A stretch of 64,000 nt of DNA from DATBGS01 sp036557885 (lineage in GTDB: Bacteria > Chloroflexota > Ktedonobacteria > Ktedonobacterales > DATBGS01), in the NCBI GenBank assembly GCA_036557885.1, contig DATBGS010000109.1:62001-126000 (forward strand). Reading direction: 5' to 3'. Under the pieces are notes generated by a model. It was not told the DNA's origin, did no database searches, and was given only the letters and a program-made list of their open reading frames with translations. A program made the translations under genes and the position numbers. Shown piece by piece: positions 52,268-61,439 of this stretch; the stretch's first letter is position 1, and each line of letters starts with the position of its first letter.

Positions 52268-53287
52268 ATGCCACAGAGCTACTTTACGCTCGCGTACCTC
52301 ATTCTCAATATCAATCCTGCCATTCAGCTTGGCCCGATCACCATTCACTGGTATGGCGTCGCCTACGTCGTGGGCATCGTCGTCGCCCTTTGGGCCATCC
52401 TGCGCTACACCAAACGGCTGGGCCTGGACCAAGAGATCGTCTACCGTGTCTTCTGGTGGGCCGCGCTGGCCGGACTCATTGGTGGACGCCTCTATTTTGT
52501 CATCCAGCAGCCTGATCTGGTCTCGCAGTATCTGGAGAAACCCATCAACATCATTGCCGTCTGGAACGGAGGTATGGCGTTCTTCGGGGCCATCTTCCTC
52601 GGGATGGCCACCGTGGTTTTTGTCTCCTGGCGGCGCAGGATACCGATTTGGTTGGCCCTGGACATTGCCACCTTCTTCGCCGCTGTCGGGCAGATTTTTG
52701 GTCGCCTGGGCAATCTGATTAACGGTGATATAGTGGGCTATCCGGCAGGCACTCCCTCCATCTCCCCCGACATCCAGAGCTGCGCGCTGCCGAACTCATC
52801 ACCCTGCCTGGGCAGTGTTTCCGATCCTCATATTCTGCCCTGGGCCACGCTGTACACCAATCCGCATGCCTTCACCCATTCCGCTGTTCCGCTCCATCCG
52901 GCGTCAGCGTACGAGATCCTGATGAACCTGATCTTGCTGGCCATCCTCCTGCCCCTCAGCTCGCGGCTGCCGCGCAGCAGAATGGGACTGGTCTCGCTCG
53001 TCTATCTAGCGGGGTACGCCATCACGCAGTTCATCGTCTTTTTCTTCCGAGGCAGCGAGCCAACCGTGCCATTCCTGGGCCTCGATGCGCTCAAACAGGC
53101 CCAATGGACTGCCATCTTCGTCCTGCTGGCGATGATTCCTTATTACTTCCTGATGCGGCGCACTTCGCGGTCCTGGACCCAGGAAGAGGCGGAGGCGGTC
53201 AACGCCCTGCACGTGCACCAGCATCAGCAGACTACTGTTTCAGCGAAACCAGTCCAAGCAAGCCAGGTATACCCCGCTCATGAGTAG
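52268..53287 (+). CDS. lgt: Prolipoprotein diacylglyceryl transferase
   Basis: About 339 aa from ATG 52268, behind AAGAGGGAG. The family signature GRLGNLINGDIVGYPAG is complete, with IHWYGVAYVVGIVVALWAIL and WNGGMAFFGAIFLGM upstream and LHPASAYEILMNL downstream, and seven membrane helices. Lgt adds diacylglycerol to the lipobox cysteine of prolipoproteins. In this setting it may be an accessory copy. The long polar C-terminal tail is not conserved in the family. Confidence 0.93.
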   Translation: MPQSYFTLAYLILNINPAIQLGPITIHWYGVAYVVGIVVALWAILRYTKRLGLDQEIVYRVFWWAALAGLIGGRLYFVIQQPDLVSQYLEKPINIIAVWNGGMAFFGAIFLGMATVVFVSWRRRIPIWLALDIATFFAAVGQIFGRLGNLINGDIVGYPAGTPSISPDIQSCALPNSSPCLGSVSDPHILPWATLYTNPHAFTHSAVPLHPASAYEILMNLILLAILLPLSSRLPRSRMGLVSLVYLAGYAITQFIVFFFRGSEPTVPFLGLDALKQAQWTAIFVLLAMIPYYFLMRRTSRSWTQEEAEAVNALHVHQHQQTTVSAKPVQASQVYPAHE

Positions 53288-53516
53288 CACCACGAAGCAT
53301 CGAGCGAGGACACTCGGTAGTTGTTTTCGGCAGAGCACGGAAGGCGAGCCCGAGCCGGCTCTGTCTGCTACGGAGCGTCTCTGTGTGGCAGGTGAGCAGG
53401 GAACCGACGGAACACCGCAGGCATAGGGGTGATCCGGTGCGTGATCGCACGCCCACTGTCAGGGAAGTGTGGCCCCCAAGATATACCCTTGGCCACCATT
53501 CAGGAGGAAACCGAAC

Positions 53517-54209
53517 ATGTCTCTCACTGTCCTGAGTTTGCTCGCAACGTTTGGGGCGGGCATCCTGTCTTTTCTCTCGCCCTGCGTCCTTCCCTTAGTC
53601 CCTGGATATCTCTCGTATCTGGCTGGAGTCGGTTGGGAGGAGACCCAGAGCCAGCCCAGCATGCGCTGGCGGGTGAGTCGGCATGCCCTCTGGTTCGTAT
53701 TGGGATTTACCCTGCTCCTCATGTTGCTGGGAGCAGTGGCTGCCTTGTTTGGCCGTGCTCTGAGCACCTATCAGCAAGGGCTGGAGCGTCTCGGGGGGCT
53801 GCTGCTCCTGCTCTTTGGCATCGCGCTCACCGGACTGGTGCCGATCCCATGGCTGTCCTACGAACACCGCCTTCAGGTGAAGGCAGGACCTTCGGCGTGG
53901 TGGCGCTCCGGACTCATCGGCTTCACGTTTGGGGCCAGTTGGTCAGCCTGTGCTGGCCCGATCCTCGGCACCATTCTGGTCCTGACCGCCGTTAGATCGT
54001 TGCTCCTCGTGCAAGGGGTGATAGTGATGCTCGTCTTTGCACTGGGGTTGGGCGTGCCGTTTCTGCTGGTGGGCCTGTTGGTGGATCGGATAGGGCCATT
54101 TCTGCGCCGGATGCGGCGCTACACGGCGTTCCTGACGTACCTGGCAGCGGCCCTCCTCATCTTAGTGGGCGTCTCACTCCTCTTTGGTCTCTTTAGCACG
54201 ACGGGGTAG
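53517..54209 (+). CDS. ccdA: CcdA-type thiol-reductant membrane transporter
   Basis: 230 aa from ATG 53517, behind AGGAGGAAACC. Six helices carry the redox cysteines: one in FLSPCVLPLVPGYLSYLAG and one in GASWSACAGPILGTILV, the latter in place of the usual W-T-P-C. It passes reducing power from cytoplasmic thioredoxin to extracytoplasmic redox proteins, such as the membrane-linked redoxin at 55711. It lies ~230 bases after lgt. Confidence 0.9.
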   Translation: MSLTVLSLLATFGAGILSFLSPCVLPLVPGYLSYLAGVGWEETQSQPSMRWRVSRHALWFVLGFTLLLMLLGAVAALFGRALSTYQQGLERLGGLLLLLFGIALTGLVPIPWLSYEHRLQVKAGPSAWWRSGLIGFTFGASWSACAGPILGTILVLTAVRSLLLVQGVIVMLVFALGLGVPFLLVGLLVDRIGPFLRRMRRYTAFLTYLAAALLILVGVSLLFGLFSTTG

Positions 54210-54320
54210 CCAGGAGCAGCAAGGTGCCTCTCGTATCCTGTATCCAGGCAGGAGATGATGGTGCCAGGGGATTCTCCGCAGCAGTGAAGAACCCACCATA
54301 TTTCTCTCTCCCTTGACTTC

Positions 54321-54879
54321 TTGCTGATTCTATGGCATACCAGGCCCTGGACCCTCCTGAACGTGTTGCATGCCTTCACCGATCTGTATCTGGCGATGCA
54401 CGCCAAGGTGATCCCAGATCTCCCCTCACAGCGCGAGCAACTGATCCAGCTGATCCAGGACGCCGCTCTCGTCCCAACCACAGCACGCCAGGCCGTACTC
54501 TCCAGGCTGGCACAGCTTCCCGATGGCAAGGCGCTGTGCCATGGAGACTATCATCCGGAAAATATGCTGATGACCCGGCACGGACCCAACATTCTCGACT
54601 GGGCGGGCGCCACCACCGGGCACCCCCTTGCCGATGTCGCGCGAACCGCATTGATCGTGCAGATGGCTGCCCTCCTTCCCACCCAAAGGGCCCGACTTTC
54701 TGCTCGCATCAGTGCGCAATGGGGTAGGGAGCACCTACATCCGGCGGTATCTGAAGCAGAGCCAGGCGCGCGAGGAGGAACTGGCGGCGTGGCACCTCCC
54801 CATCCTTGTGGCTCGGCTGGGAGAGGGGAGTGTCGAAGAGCAGGAATCCCTCTTGAGTCTTTTGGAAACCATGCGATAG
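54321..54879 (+). pseudogene. Aminoglycoside-phosphotransferase-family remnant
   Basis: The C-lobe of an APH/choline-kinase-type enzyme is seen: ALCHGDYHPENMLMT carries the catalytic HGDxxxxN motif and NILDWAGATTGHPLADVART the metal-binding D-x-x. The ATP-binding N-lobe is missing. The frame breaks at about 54725, the plausible continuation (TYIRRYLKQSQAREEELAAW onward) ending with TAG at 54877. Both truncation and frameshift indicate a dead gene. The uninterrupted frame accidentally reads on into the next methyltransferase gene. Confidence 0.75.
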
Positions 54880-54980
54880 TGAAGCAGCCTCAACGTCGAG
54901 CTGTATACATTCGCTTCCACTCCAGGAGCATGATGACCGCGTGGAGCCACCACCTGGCAAGCATGCAGAGGAGGAGAGTC

Positions 54981-55637
54981 ATGTCCCACTGTCAATGTGA
55001 CGGCATAGAGCGCTGCTTTGGCACAGAGCGGGTAGCCCAGGAACTGGCGAACTATCGGAAGCGTGGCGCGGCCAAGACGACGCGCCTCTTGATCGAAACT
55101 TTGCAGACGGAACCTTTGGAAGGGCTGACCCTGCTGGACATCGGGGGCGGGGGCGGGGCGATTGCGCATGCGTTGCTGCCAGCCGGGGTCAGCCACGCGC
55201 TGGATGTGGATGCCTCAACCGCCTATCTCTCTGCTGCCCGCGAAGAGGCCGAACGGCGGGGTCTCTCCGAGCGTATGAGCTTTGCGCATGGGAACTTTAT
55301 CGAGGTAGCACCGACGATTCCCACCGCTGATCTGGTGACCCTGGATCGGGTGATCTGCTGCTTCGACGATATGCCCGCTTTGGTGGGCTTGTCAGCGGCA
55401 CGGGCCAAGCGGCTTTATGGGCTGGTCTATCCTCGTGATACCTGGTGGATGCGCCTGTTCAATCGGGCACGCACGGTCCTGTCAGGGATGATGCGAACTC
55501 CCATGCGCTTCTACGTGCATTCGGCCGCCGCCGTCGATGCGGCCGTACGCGCCCAGGGGCTGGAGCGACAAACCTCCCGCAAGGCTGGGGTGTGGCAGGT
55601 GATCCTCTATGCCCAGAGCACTCCGTTTGAGGTATAG
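54981..55637 (+). CDS. Class I SAM-dependent methyltransferase
   Basis: 218 aa from ATG 54981, behind GGAGGAGAG. Motif I is LLDIGGGGGAIAHALL, with SHALDVDASTAYL as the adenosine-binding acid. The N-terminal CFGTERVAQELANYRKRGAA and the overall length resemble the magnesium-protoporphyrin methyltransferase group, but no other tetrapyrrole genes are near, so the substrate is unknown. The start codon lies in frame with the upstream phosphotransferase remnant, which should not be read as a fusion. Confidence 0.85.
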   Translation: MSHCQCDGIERCFGTERVAQELANYRKRGAAKTTRLLIETLQTEPLEGLTLLDIGGGGGAIAHALLPAGVSHALDVDASTAYLSAAREEAERRGLSERMSFAHGNFIEVAPTIPTADLVTLDRVICCFDDMPALVGLSAARAKRLYGLVYPRDTWWMRLFNRARTVLSGMMRTPMRFYVHSAAAVDAAVRAQGLERQTSRKAGVWQVILYAQSTPFEV

Positions 55638-55710
55638 CTTCGTGTCACGCTCCTAGCTCTCCCTCAGTATGGGGCATAATTCCACCAATGGACGAGAAGT
55701 GACAGGGGAA

Positions 55711-56472
55711 TCATGTGCTACTTCGTGCTGGAAGGAGTGCAAGGCTGGCAAGTATGTCCTCCATTTGCGGCCCTTCATCTACTCGAGTGGAGCGGGATGC
55801 GAAAATGACCCTTCCCTCCTGGTTGATGACGAGCGTTGCCGGCATAGCGATTGGCTGTCGAGGGGCACCGAAGATCATCCGGTCATACCAAGGCGCCCCT
55901 CTCTTATCTAACACCCCGATGTGCTGCAACACGTCTTCTGAGACACAACAAAGAATCGTGATCTGCTTTCCGACATACGCTTGAATGGGAGTTGCCGTCT
56001 CTGGATCATCGACAGACGCTGCATAGAGGCTCACCCCTTTCTGGTTGAGGTGTTCATACTGCCCCATAATTTCCTGTAACTGCACTTTACTGGATGGACA
56101 CCACCAGCCGCGATACAGGGTAAGCAAGGTAGGAGCGTTGGCGATCAGCTCTTGCTCGGTAATCGGTGTGCCATCGGTTGTTACAAAAGCCATGGGGGGC
56201 ATGGTATCGCCCACCCGAAGATGGAGTGCTTTTGAACCACCAATCCTCAATTCGATTCTGGTCACCAGGAACCACAGGATGCCCAAGGTAATCGTGCTCC
56301 AGGGAAGCCAACTCCCACCTTCGAGCACCCAACTCGCAGCACCCAGGAGCATTCCTGCTCCAACACCGACATCAAACATCCAGGTCCGATAGGTAAAACG
56401 GTGCAGCACGAAAATCATGGTAAGATAGGAGAGAATGACACCAAGAATGACGCTACACCCGAGAATGGCCAT
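55711..56472 (-). CDS. Membrane-anchored redoxin (AhpC/TSA-like)
   Basis: 253 aa from ATG 56472, with GGGGGTG upstream. Three membrane helices (about 1-85) are followed by a thioredoxin-fold domain (about 95-245): LRVGDTMPPMAFVTTDGTPI, then TLLTLYRGWWCPSSKVQLQE with a single active-site Cys in W-C-P-S-S, and MPATLVINQEGRVIFA. The single Cys with no resolving partner at +3 suggests a 1-Cys peroxiredoxin-like protein. It may take electrons from CcdA nearby. An open frame upstream to 56700 lacks a start signal. Confidence 0.82.
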   Translation of the reverse strand: MAILGCSVILGVILSYLTMIFVLHRFTYRTWMFDVGVGAGMLLGAASWVLEGGSWLPWSTITLGILWFLVTRIELRIGGSKALHLRVGDTMPPMAFVTTDGTPITEQELIANAPTLLTLYRGWWCPSSKVQLQEIMGQYEHLNQKGVSLYAASVDDPETATPIQAYVGKQITILCCVSEDVLQHIGVLDKRGAPWYDRMIFGAPRQPIAMPATLVINQEGRVIFASRSTRVDEGPQMEDILASLALLPARSST

Positions 56473-56699
56473 CGAAACACCCCCGCGTAAAAGATACTTG
56501 CCGAAGCGATCTGCGTGACTCGCTGGTGTTCGGAATACGACTCGGCTGGTGAACACGATACACCCGAAGTTGGTAAGAGGCTCCTCCATCGCACAGCATC
56601 CCACTTCACGACAGGGGGGCTTGTCCTGAGGTCCTGTTTCTCGTACCCTGATGGGAAGACTCCATCCGGACATTAGATGGAGCCTTCGGCAACTGAGCA

Positions 56700-57857
56700 C
56701 TACACCCCCTGGCGCAGCGCCAGAATCGCGGCACTCAGCACCTCAACTGCCCGCTCGATTTCTTCAGCAGTCGTCCACCGCCCCAGCGAGAGCCGCAGCG
56801 CTCCCAACGCCAGCGTCGGCTCGATGCCCATTGCCAGCAATACTGACGATGGCTCCATCAACCCGGCGTGACAGGCCATGCCAGTAGAAGTCGCCACCTC
56901 TGGTGTCCGAGCCAAGACCTCCTCACCGACCACACCCGGCACGCAGATATTCAGCGTGTTGGGCAAGCGCCGCTCGGAATGTCCATTCACCTGGACCAGC
57001 CCAACCCGCGCCACCAACCCATTCAACAGACGCTCGCGCAGAGCGAGCCAGCGTTCTTTCTGGCTGGCAAGCTGCGCCTCGGCCAGCGCGCTGGCCGTCC
57101 CCAGCGCAACCGCGTAGGGCACGTTCTCCGTTCCGGCACGCCGCCCGCCCTCGTGGCCCGCGCCATGCATCAAGGGGTCCAGCACGGTTCCACGCCGGAT
57201 ATACAACGCACCCACCCCTTTGGGCGCGTAGAGCTTATGCCCAACCATCGTCAACAGGTCCACGCCCAGGTCATCCACCTGCACCGGCACTTTGCCCACC
57301 GTTTGCGCCGCATCGGTATGCAATGCGATGCCATGCCGCCGGGCGATCTGCCCAATCTCGGCGATGGGTTCCAGCGTGCCTACCTCGTTGTTGGCGTGCA
57401 TGAGCGTAATCAGGATGGTCTGCGGGGTAATCGCCGCTTCCAGCCTGGCTGGGTTCACCAGTCCATGCTTATCAACCGGCAGATAGGTGACCCGAAAGCC
57501 ATGCCGCATCTCCAGATAGCGACAGGTATTCAGCACTGCCGGATGCTCAATCTGGCTGGTGATGAGATGGTTGCCGTGCTCACGCTGGGCAAAGGCGATC
57601 CCTTTGATCGCCTGGTTATCGCTCTCCGAGTCACCACTGGTGAAGAGCACTTCATCCGGTGCGCAGCCCAGCAGCGCTGCCACCTGCGCTCGTGCGTGCT
57701 CGTGTGCCTCCTTCGCTGCGTGTCCATAGGTGTGGCTGCTGGAAGGATTGCCAAAATGCTGCTCCAGATAGGGGAGCATCGCCGCCACCACCGCCGGATC
57801 AACCGGCTTCGTGGCATTGTAATCCAGGTAGATGGGAGGAGTCGTTCCGGGGTTCAT
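56700..57857 (-). CDS. Cysteine desulfurase (NifS/IscS family)
   Basis: 385 aa from ATG 57857; the frame opens at TTG 57884. IYLDYNATKPVDPAVVAAML at the start, PLP lysine K208 in TMVGHKLYAPKGVGALY, and the catalytic Cys C329 in STGMACHAGLMEPS. It takes sulfur from cysteine as a bound persulfide. It is the last gene of a minus-strand group with a rhodanese-ArsR regulator and a persulfide dioxygenase, so persulfide or selenium/sulfur handling is its likely job, not general Fe-S assembly. Confidence 0.92.
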   Translation of the reverse strand: MNPGTTPPIYLDYNATKPVDPAVVAAMLPYLEQHFGNPSSSHTYGHAAKEAHEHARAQVAALLGCAPDEVLFTSGDSESDNQAIKGIAFAQREHGNHLITSQIEHPAVLNTCRYLEMRHGFRVTYLPVDKHGLVNPARLEAAITPQTILITLMHANNEVGTLEPIAEIGQIARRHGIALHTDAAQTVGKVPVQVDDLGVDLLTMVGHKLYAPKGVGALYIRRGTVLDPLMHGAGHEGGRRAGTENVPYAVALGTASALAEAQLASQKERWLALRERLLNGLVARVGLVQVNGHSERRLPNTLNICVPGVVGEEVLARTPEVATSTGMACHAGLMEPSSVLLAMGIEPTLALGALRLSLGRWTTAEEIERAVEVLSAAILALRQGV

Positions 57858-57970
57858 AGGGATGCTGTCTTTCTGGCTGTACAACTACGCTTCTGGCCGC
57901 TCGTCAGATGCTCACTTATTCGGTAAGGGAAGGATCAAGACGGGAAAGAGGCAAGCAAACCACGCGCTCC

Positions 57971-59338
57971 TTACGGCGACTGGATGGGTTGGTGAGCCCT
58001 CCGCGGCAGGGTTTCCGCCATCACGACCTGAGCCAGCACACCGGAAAGCGCCGTCACTCCGGCAATCACCCCGATGGCCCAGGAAATCCCAAAGAGATCG
58101 GCTAGCCCCCCAGCCAGGAGCGCGCCAATGGCATAGCCACTATCACGCCAGAGCCGGTAGACGCCCACGGACGACGCCCGCCAGTTCGGGTGCGCCACAT
58201 CGGAAATCGATGCGAGCAGCGTCGGGTAGACCAGGGCGGTGCCCACTCCAAGCAGGACCACTGTCACCACCCACCAGGCAAAGCCATGCACCAGGAGCAG
58301 CAGCCCGATGGCTCCCCCTTGCAGCAGCATGCCACCCACAATCATGCCCTTGCGCCCCAGCCGATCAGAGAGGGCGCCTGTCGCCAGTTGGGTGACGCAC
58401 CAAACCCCTGGATAAATGCCCGCCAGGAGGGCAATCTCCTCCACCTGCAGTCCTGCCGCGGCAAAGAAGAGGGGAAAGAGGCCCCAGGCCAGGCCATCGT
58501 TCAGATTGTTCACCAGTCCCGCCTGGCTGACTCCAAAGAGCGTTCGGTTCTTCCAGGAAGTGAGCAGGAAGATCTCTTTGAAGGACGGGGCGTGCGGGGG
58601 CAACACGCGCTCATCTGGAGCCAGTGGTGCTGCGTCAGCCAACGGCTGGAAGGGCGGTGAAAGCCTGGCCGCCTCGTGGCGCGCATGCCCATGCGACTCG
58701 CGCACGAAGAAGAGCGAGAGCAGGAGTCCGGCCAGGGCAAAGCCGATCCCTGGCAGGAACGGCTGAGGCCGCAGCGCGTAGGTGGCCGCGAGGTAGCCCG
58801 CCGCAATCGCTGAGAGGGAGACGGCCCCGTAGCCAGCCGCTTCGTTAAAGCCCATTGCCAGTCCCCGGCGGGCGGGGCCTACCAGATCAATCTTCATAAT
58901 CACCGTCGTGGACCAGCAGAGGCCCTGATTGATGCCCAGCAGGATATTGGCACAGACGACCCACCCCCAGGAGGGGGCGAAGATGAGAAGGAACGGCACA
59001 GGGAGTCCGACAAGCCAGCCCACCACCAGCACCCCTTTGCGCCCCAGGCGATCACCCAAGGCGCCTGCAAAGAGGTTGGCAAGTGCTTTGACCACGCCGA
59101 AGCTCACGATGAAGGAGAGGACAGCAGTCGTCGAGGCCAGGCCGAATACCTGCTGGCCGAGCAAGGGCACGATGCTGCGTTCCAGGCCCACCATCCCGCC
59201 CACGAAGGCATTGATCAGCACTAAGAGCAAGAATTGGCCGAGATTGGCCCGCAGCCCCAGCACGGGGGCCTCCGCTCGATCAACGGGCGCTTCCTGCCTG
59301 GCGTGGGACTTGGGCAACCGAGGTGTAAGCAGGCGCAT
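57971..59338 (-). CDS. MFS transporter in the persulfide operon
   Basis: 455 aa with 12 helices. GALGDRLGRKGVLVVGWLVG (loop 2-3) and its second-half equivalent GALSDRLGRKGMIVGGMLLQ are the MFS signatures. A ~30-residue cytoplasmic tail precedes helix 1, and a polar loop of ~50 residues joins the halves. Its start lies 4 bases from the stop of the dioxygenase gene, so they share a transcript. The substrate is unknown; context suggests a sulfur compound. Confidence 0.9.
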   Translation of the reverse strand: MRLLTPRLPKSHARQEAPVDRAEAPVLGLRANLGQFLLLVLINAFVGGMVGLERSIVPLLGQQVFGLASTTAVLSFIVSFGVVKALANLFAGALGDRLGRKGVLVVGWLVGLPVPFLLIFAPSWGWVVCANILLGINQGLCWSTTVIMKIDLVGPARRGLAMGFNEAAGYGAVSLSAIAAGYLAATYALRPQPFLPGIGFALAGLLLSLFFVRESHGHARHEAARLSPPFQPLADAAPLAPDERVLPPHAPSFKEIFLLTSWKNRTLFGVSQAGLVNNLNDGLAWGLFPLFFAAAGLQVEEIALLAGIYPGVWCVTQLATGALSDRLGRKGMIVGGMLLQGGAIGLLLLVHGFAWWVVTVVLLGVGTALVYPTLLASISDVAHPNWRASSVGVYRLWRDSGYAIGALLAGGLADLFGISWAIGVIAGVTALSGVLAQVVMAETLPRRAHQPIQSP

Positions 59339-59341
59339 GGG

Positions 59342-60148
59342 TTAGCGCTCCTCTTGCCCGCTCGACATGCCCAGGCCCTGCCCCTGCCGATTGGCGGCCC
59401 GAATCTCTCGATGCTGCGCTGGGGCGGGCGGCAGGTTGGTGAGCATAAAAGCCACAAAGTCCTCTGGACTGCCTGGCTGCAAGGCTGGATTGAAACGGCG
59501 TTCAAAGCCCAGGGTGGAACTGGGCTTGCCACTCATCGTGCGGCCACAGGCCGACCCAGCGAAGTGCGCCGGATACAGCTCCAGGTCATTTGGCAGCGTC
59601 AACAACCGTTGCAAGCTGGTATAGAGGGTCTGGGCGGCCTGTCTCGCTTCCTCTGGTGGGAAAGCGCTCGTTTGCTGGGAGTGCTCTTCGCTGGCCGTCA
59701 GGTCGGGTCGTCCCGCATCGCCCACGAAGAGGGTATCGCCCGTCAGCAGAAACCAGGGATCTTCCCCGCGCACTCGGTCGCCCGCGAGCAGGCAGATACT
59801 ATCGGGGCTATGTCCAGGCGTGTGCAGTACGCGCAGGTAGCCGTTGCCCAGCGTGATCTCCTCCCCATCGTGGAGGTTTCGATGGGGAAAGTCGACGTCC
59901 GCTGTCTCGTGCAAATAAATTGGCGCCCCAGTACTCCCAGCCAACTCGATGGCTCCGGAGCGGTGATCGGCCTGCACATGGGTTTCGACAATGGCAACAA
60001 TAGGCGACTGCGCTTCCGCTGCAACGGCAAGGTAGTCATCGACATGCTCCAGATGGGGATCAACCACCGCCAGCGCTTTCTTGCCGGTGCAGCCAAAAAT
60101 GTAGGAAGCACAGCCGGTGGCCGGATGCAAAATCTGACGAAAGATCAC
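59342..60148 (-). CDS. ETHE1-like persulfide dioxygenase (MBL fold)
   Basis: 268 aa from GTG 60148, chosen for the AAAGGAG seven bases upstream; the frame extends to 60208. The metal motif reads ETHVQADHRSG (H57, Q59, D61, H62), with H109/H113 in LHTPGHS and D138 in TGDTLFVGDAGRPDL. The family motif is H-x-H-x-D-H. Q59 replaces the second His, which is not an iron ligand in ETHE1, so a mononuclear iron site remains possible. It oxidises glutathione-type persulfide to sulfite. About 30 residues at the C-terminus are extra. Confidence 0.88.
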   Translation of the reverse strand: MIFRQILHPATGCASYIFGCTGKKALAVVDPHLEHVDDYLAVAAEAQSPIVAIVETHVQADHRSGAIELAGSTGAPIYLHETADVDFPHRNLHDGEEITLGNGYLRVLHTPGHSPDSICLLAGDRVRGEDPWFLLTGDTLFVGDAGRPDLTASEEHSQQTSAFPPEEARQAAQTLYTSLQRLLTLPNDLELYPAHFAGSACGRTMSGKPSSTLGFERRFNPALQPGSPEDFVAFMLTNLPPAPAQHREIRAANRQGQGLGMSSGQEER

Positions 60149-60217
60149 AGGAACGGCTCCTTTCAGAAGCGGGGCTTCTGTGTACTCCAGAGAGGGAGAG
60201 GACGGCACGCGAGCGTG

Positions 60218-60916
60218 TTACCGCTGCCCTCTGACGGTCTCTTCCCGATCTCGCTGGTCATGGTGAATCGGCAAGCCCGCCGCCGCCCAGTCTGGGTAGC
60301 CTTCGGCATAGCGCTGGGCGGCAAACCCATGCGCCCGCAGCATGGTCACGGCTTCGTCGGCAAAGACACAATAGGGACCACGGCAATAGGCCACAATCTG
60401 CCGCTGGGGCTCCAACTCGGCCAGGCGCTGCTCCACCTCCTCGACCGGGATGGAGCGGGCGCCCGCAATGTGGCCCTGGCGATATTCCAACTGGGGGCGC
60501 ACATCAAGAATGATCGTCTCACCATCCGTAAGGCGTCGCGCGAGTTCCTCGCGGGAGATCGGTTGGAGGCTCTGGCGGTCCTGGAGATAGGTGGTGACCA
60601 GCCGATCAATTTCGGCAAGTTGATGTTCGCCCGCCTCCCGCAGCGCCACCCAGAGGCGGAAGACACTCTTGTCAGCCAATCGATAATAAACCCGCAGCCC
60701 AACTTTGCGGCTGGCAACGAGCTGCGCTCGGCTGAGTGCTTGAAGATGCGCTGACGCATTCGCCACGCCCAGATCTGCTTCCTGGGCGAGTTCCTCCACC
60801 GAGCGTTCCCCTTGCGCCAGGAGATCCAGGAGTTCCAGGCGGGCAGGGCTGGCGAGGGCTTTCCCCAGCCGGGCAAACTGAAGGTATAAGCTGGATTTGA
60901 AGGCGCGCTCTCCCAT
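60218..60916 (-). CDS. ArsR-family regulator fused to a rhodanese domain
   Basis: 232 aa from ATG 60916, behind GGAGGAG; an ATG 12 bases earlier overlaps that site. Residues 10-90 are an ArsR winged helix (LGKALASPARLELLDLLAQG, VANASAHLQALSRAQLV). Residues 120-220 are a rhodanese domain with IILDVRPQLEYRQGHIAGAR and active-site C178 in YCRGPYC. Such fusions sense or handle persulfide sulfur. It heads the operon running to 56700, with a palindrome just upstream. Confidence 0.93.
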   Translation of the reverse strand: MGERAFKSSLYLQFARLGKALASPARLELLDLLAQGERSVEELAQEADLGVANASAHLQALSRAQLVASRKVGLRVYYRLADKSVFRLWVALREAGEHQLAEIDRLVTTYLQDRQSLQPISREELARRLTDGETIILDVRPQLEYRQGHIAGARSIPVEEVEQRLAELEPQRQIVAYCRGPYCVFADEAVTMLRAHGFAAQRYAEGYPDWAAAGLPIHHDQRDREETVRGQR

Positions 60917-60928
60917 TTTCTCCTCCAT

Positions 60929-60950
60929 TATTCAATAAAACAATAGAATA
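60929..60950. promoter_or_regulatory. Operator-like AT-rich palindrome before the ArsR-rhodanese gene
   Basis: TATTCAATAAAACAATAGAA (start 60929) ends in GAATA, giving an imperfect inverted repeat TATTCaAT...ATaGAATA. It lies directly upstream of the start codon, where an autoregulating ArsR protein would bind. Confidence 0.5.
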
Positions 60951-61439
60951 CTTGTATAGGAAAGCATAGCACAAAGGGAGAGGAGCAGTCAAGAGGAATA
61001 CGGCAGAGCAGGCCCGGACATGTAAGAGCAGGCATGAGAGGCGGCGGAGCTGGTGCCTCTTCCGCACTCTGGCCGGCTGACAGAGGCGAGAGCTGGTGGT
61101 CGTTTGAATCCAGGGCACATTGCCTACCTCTGCCCCAGGTAGTTGGCCACTGCTTCTAGCAACCAGCCACCCTCCCACGCCCACTGAACAAAAATTGTAG
61201 CTGAGGCTCAGGAACAGGGCGTCACCGATGAGGGCCTATTTGACTCACCTGCGTGTTTTAACCACGTTGAGGAGGGCACAAAACCGCAAACCCTGGCTCG
61301 TGCTCATCGGATAGTAAGAAGGCGACAATCAGTGAGCACTGGTACGAAGGTCCCCAGGAAAAAACGCTCTCCTTCTGGTATATTCCCTGTGAGCCCTGTA
61401 AATGGCGTTCTTCACCTTAATGACCACCGGAGGAGAGAG
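60951..61439. other. Intergenic region, divergent
   Basis: This is the divergent control region between the persulfide operon and a methyltransferase gene. The open frames crossing it have no ribosome binding site or recognisable product. No terminal repeat or RNA gene was seen. Confidence 0.4.

Noticed and set aside
56868..57926. Plus-strand 352-codon open frame
   Set aside because: It is antisense to the cysteine desulfurase, which has its lysine and catalytic cysteine motifs.
59234..60754. Plus-strand 506-codon open frame
   Set aside because: It lies opposite the persulfide dioxygenase and ArsR-rhodanese genes, whose motifs are unambiguous. The translated sequence has no family features.
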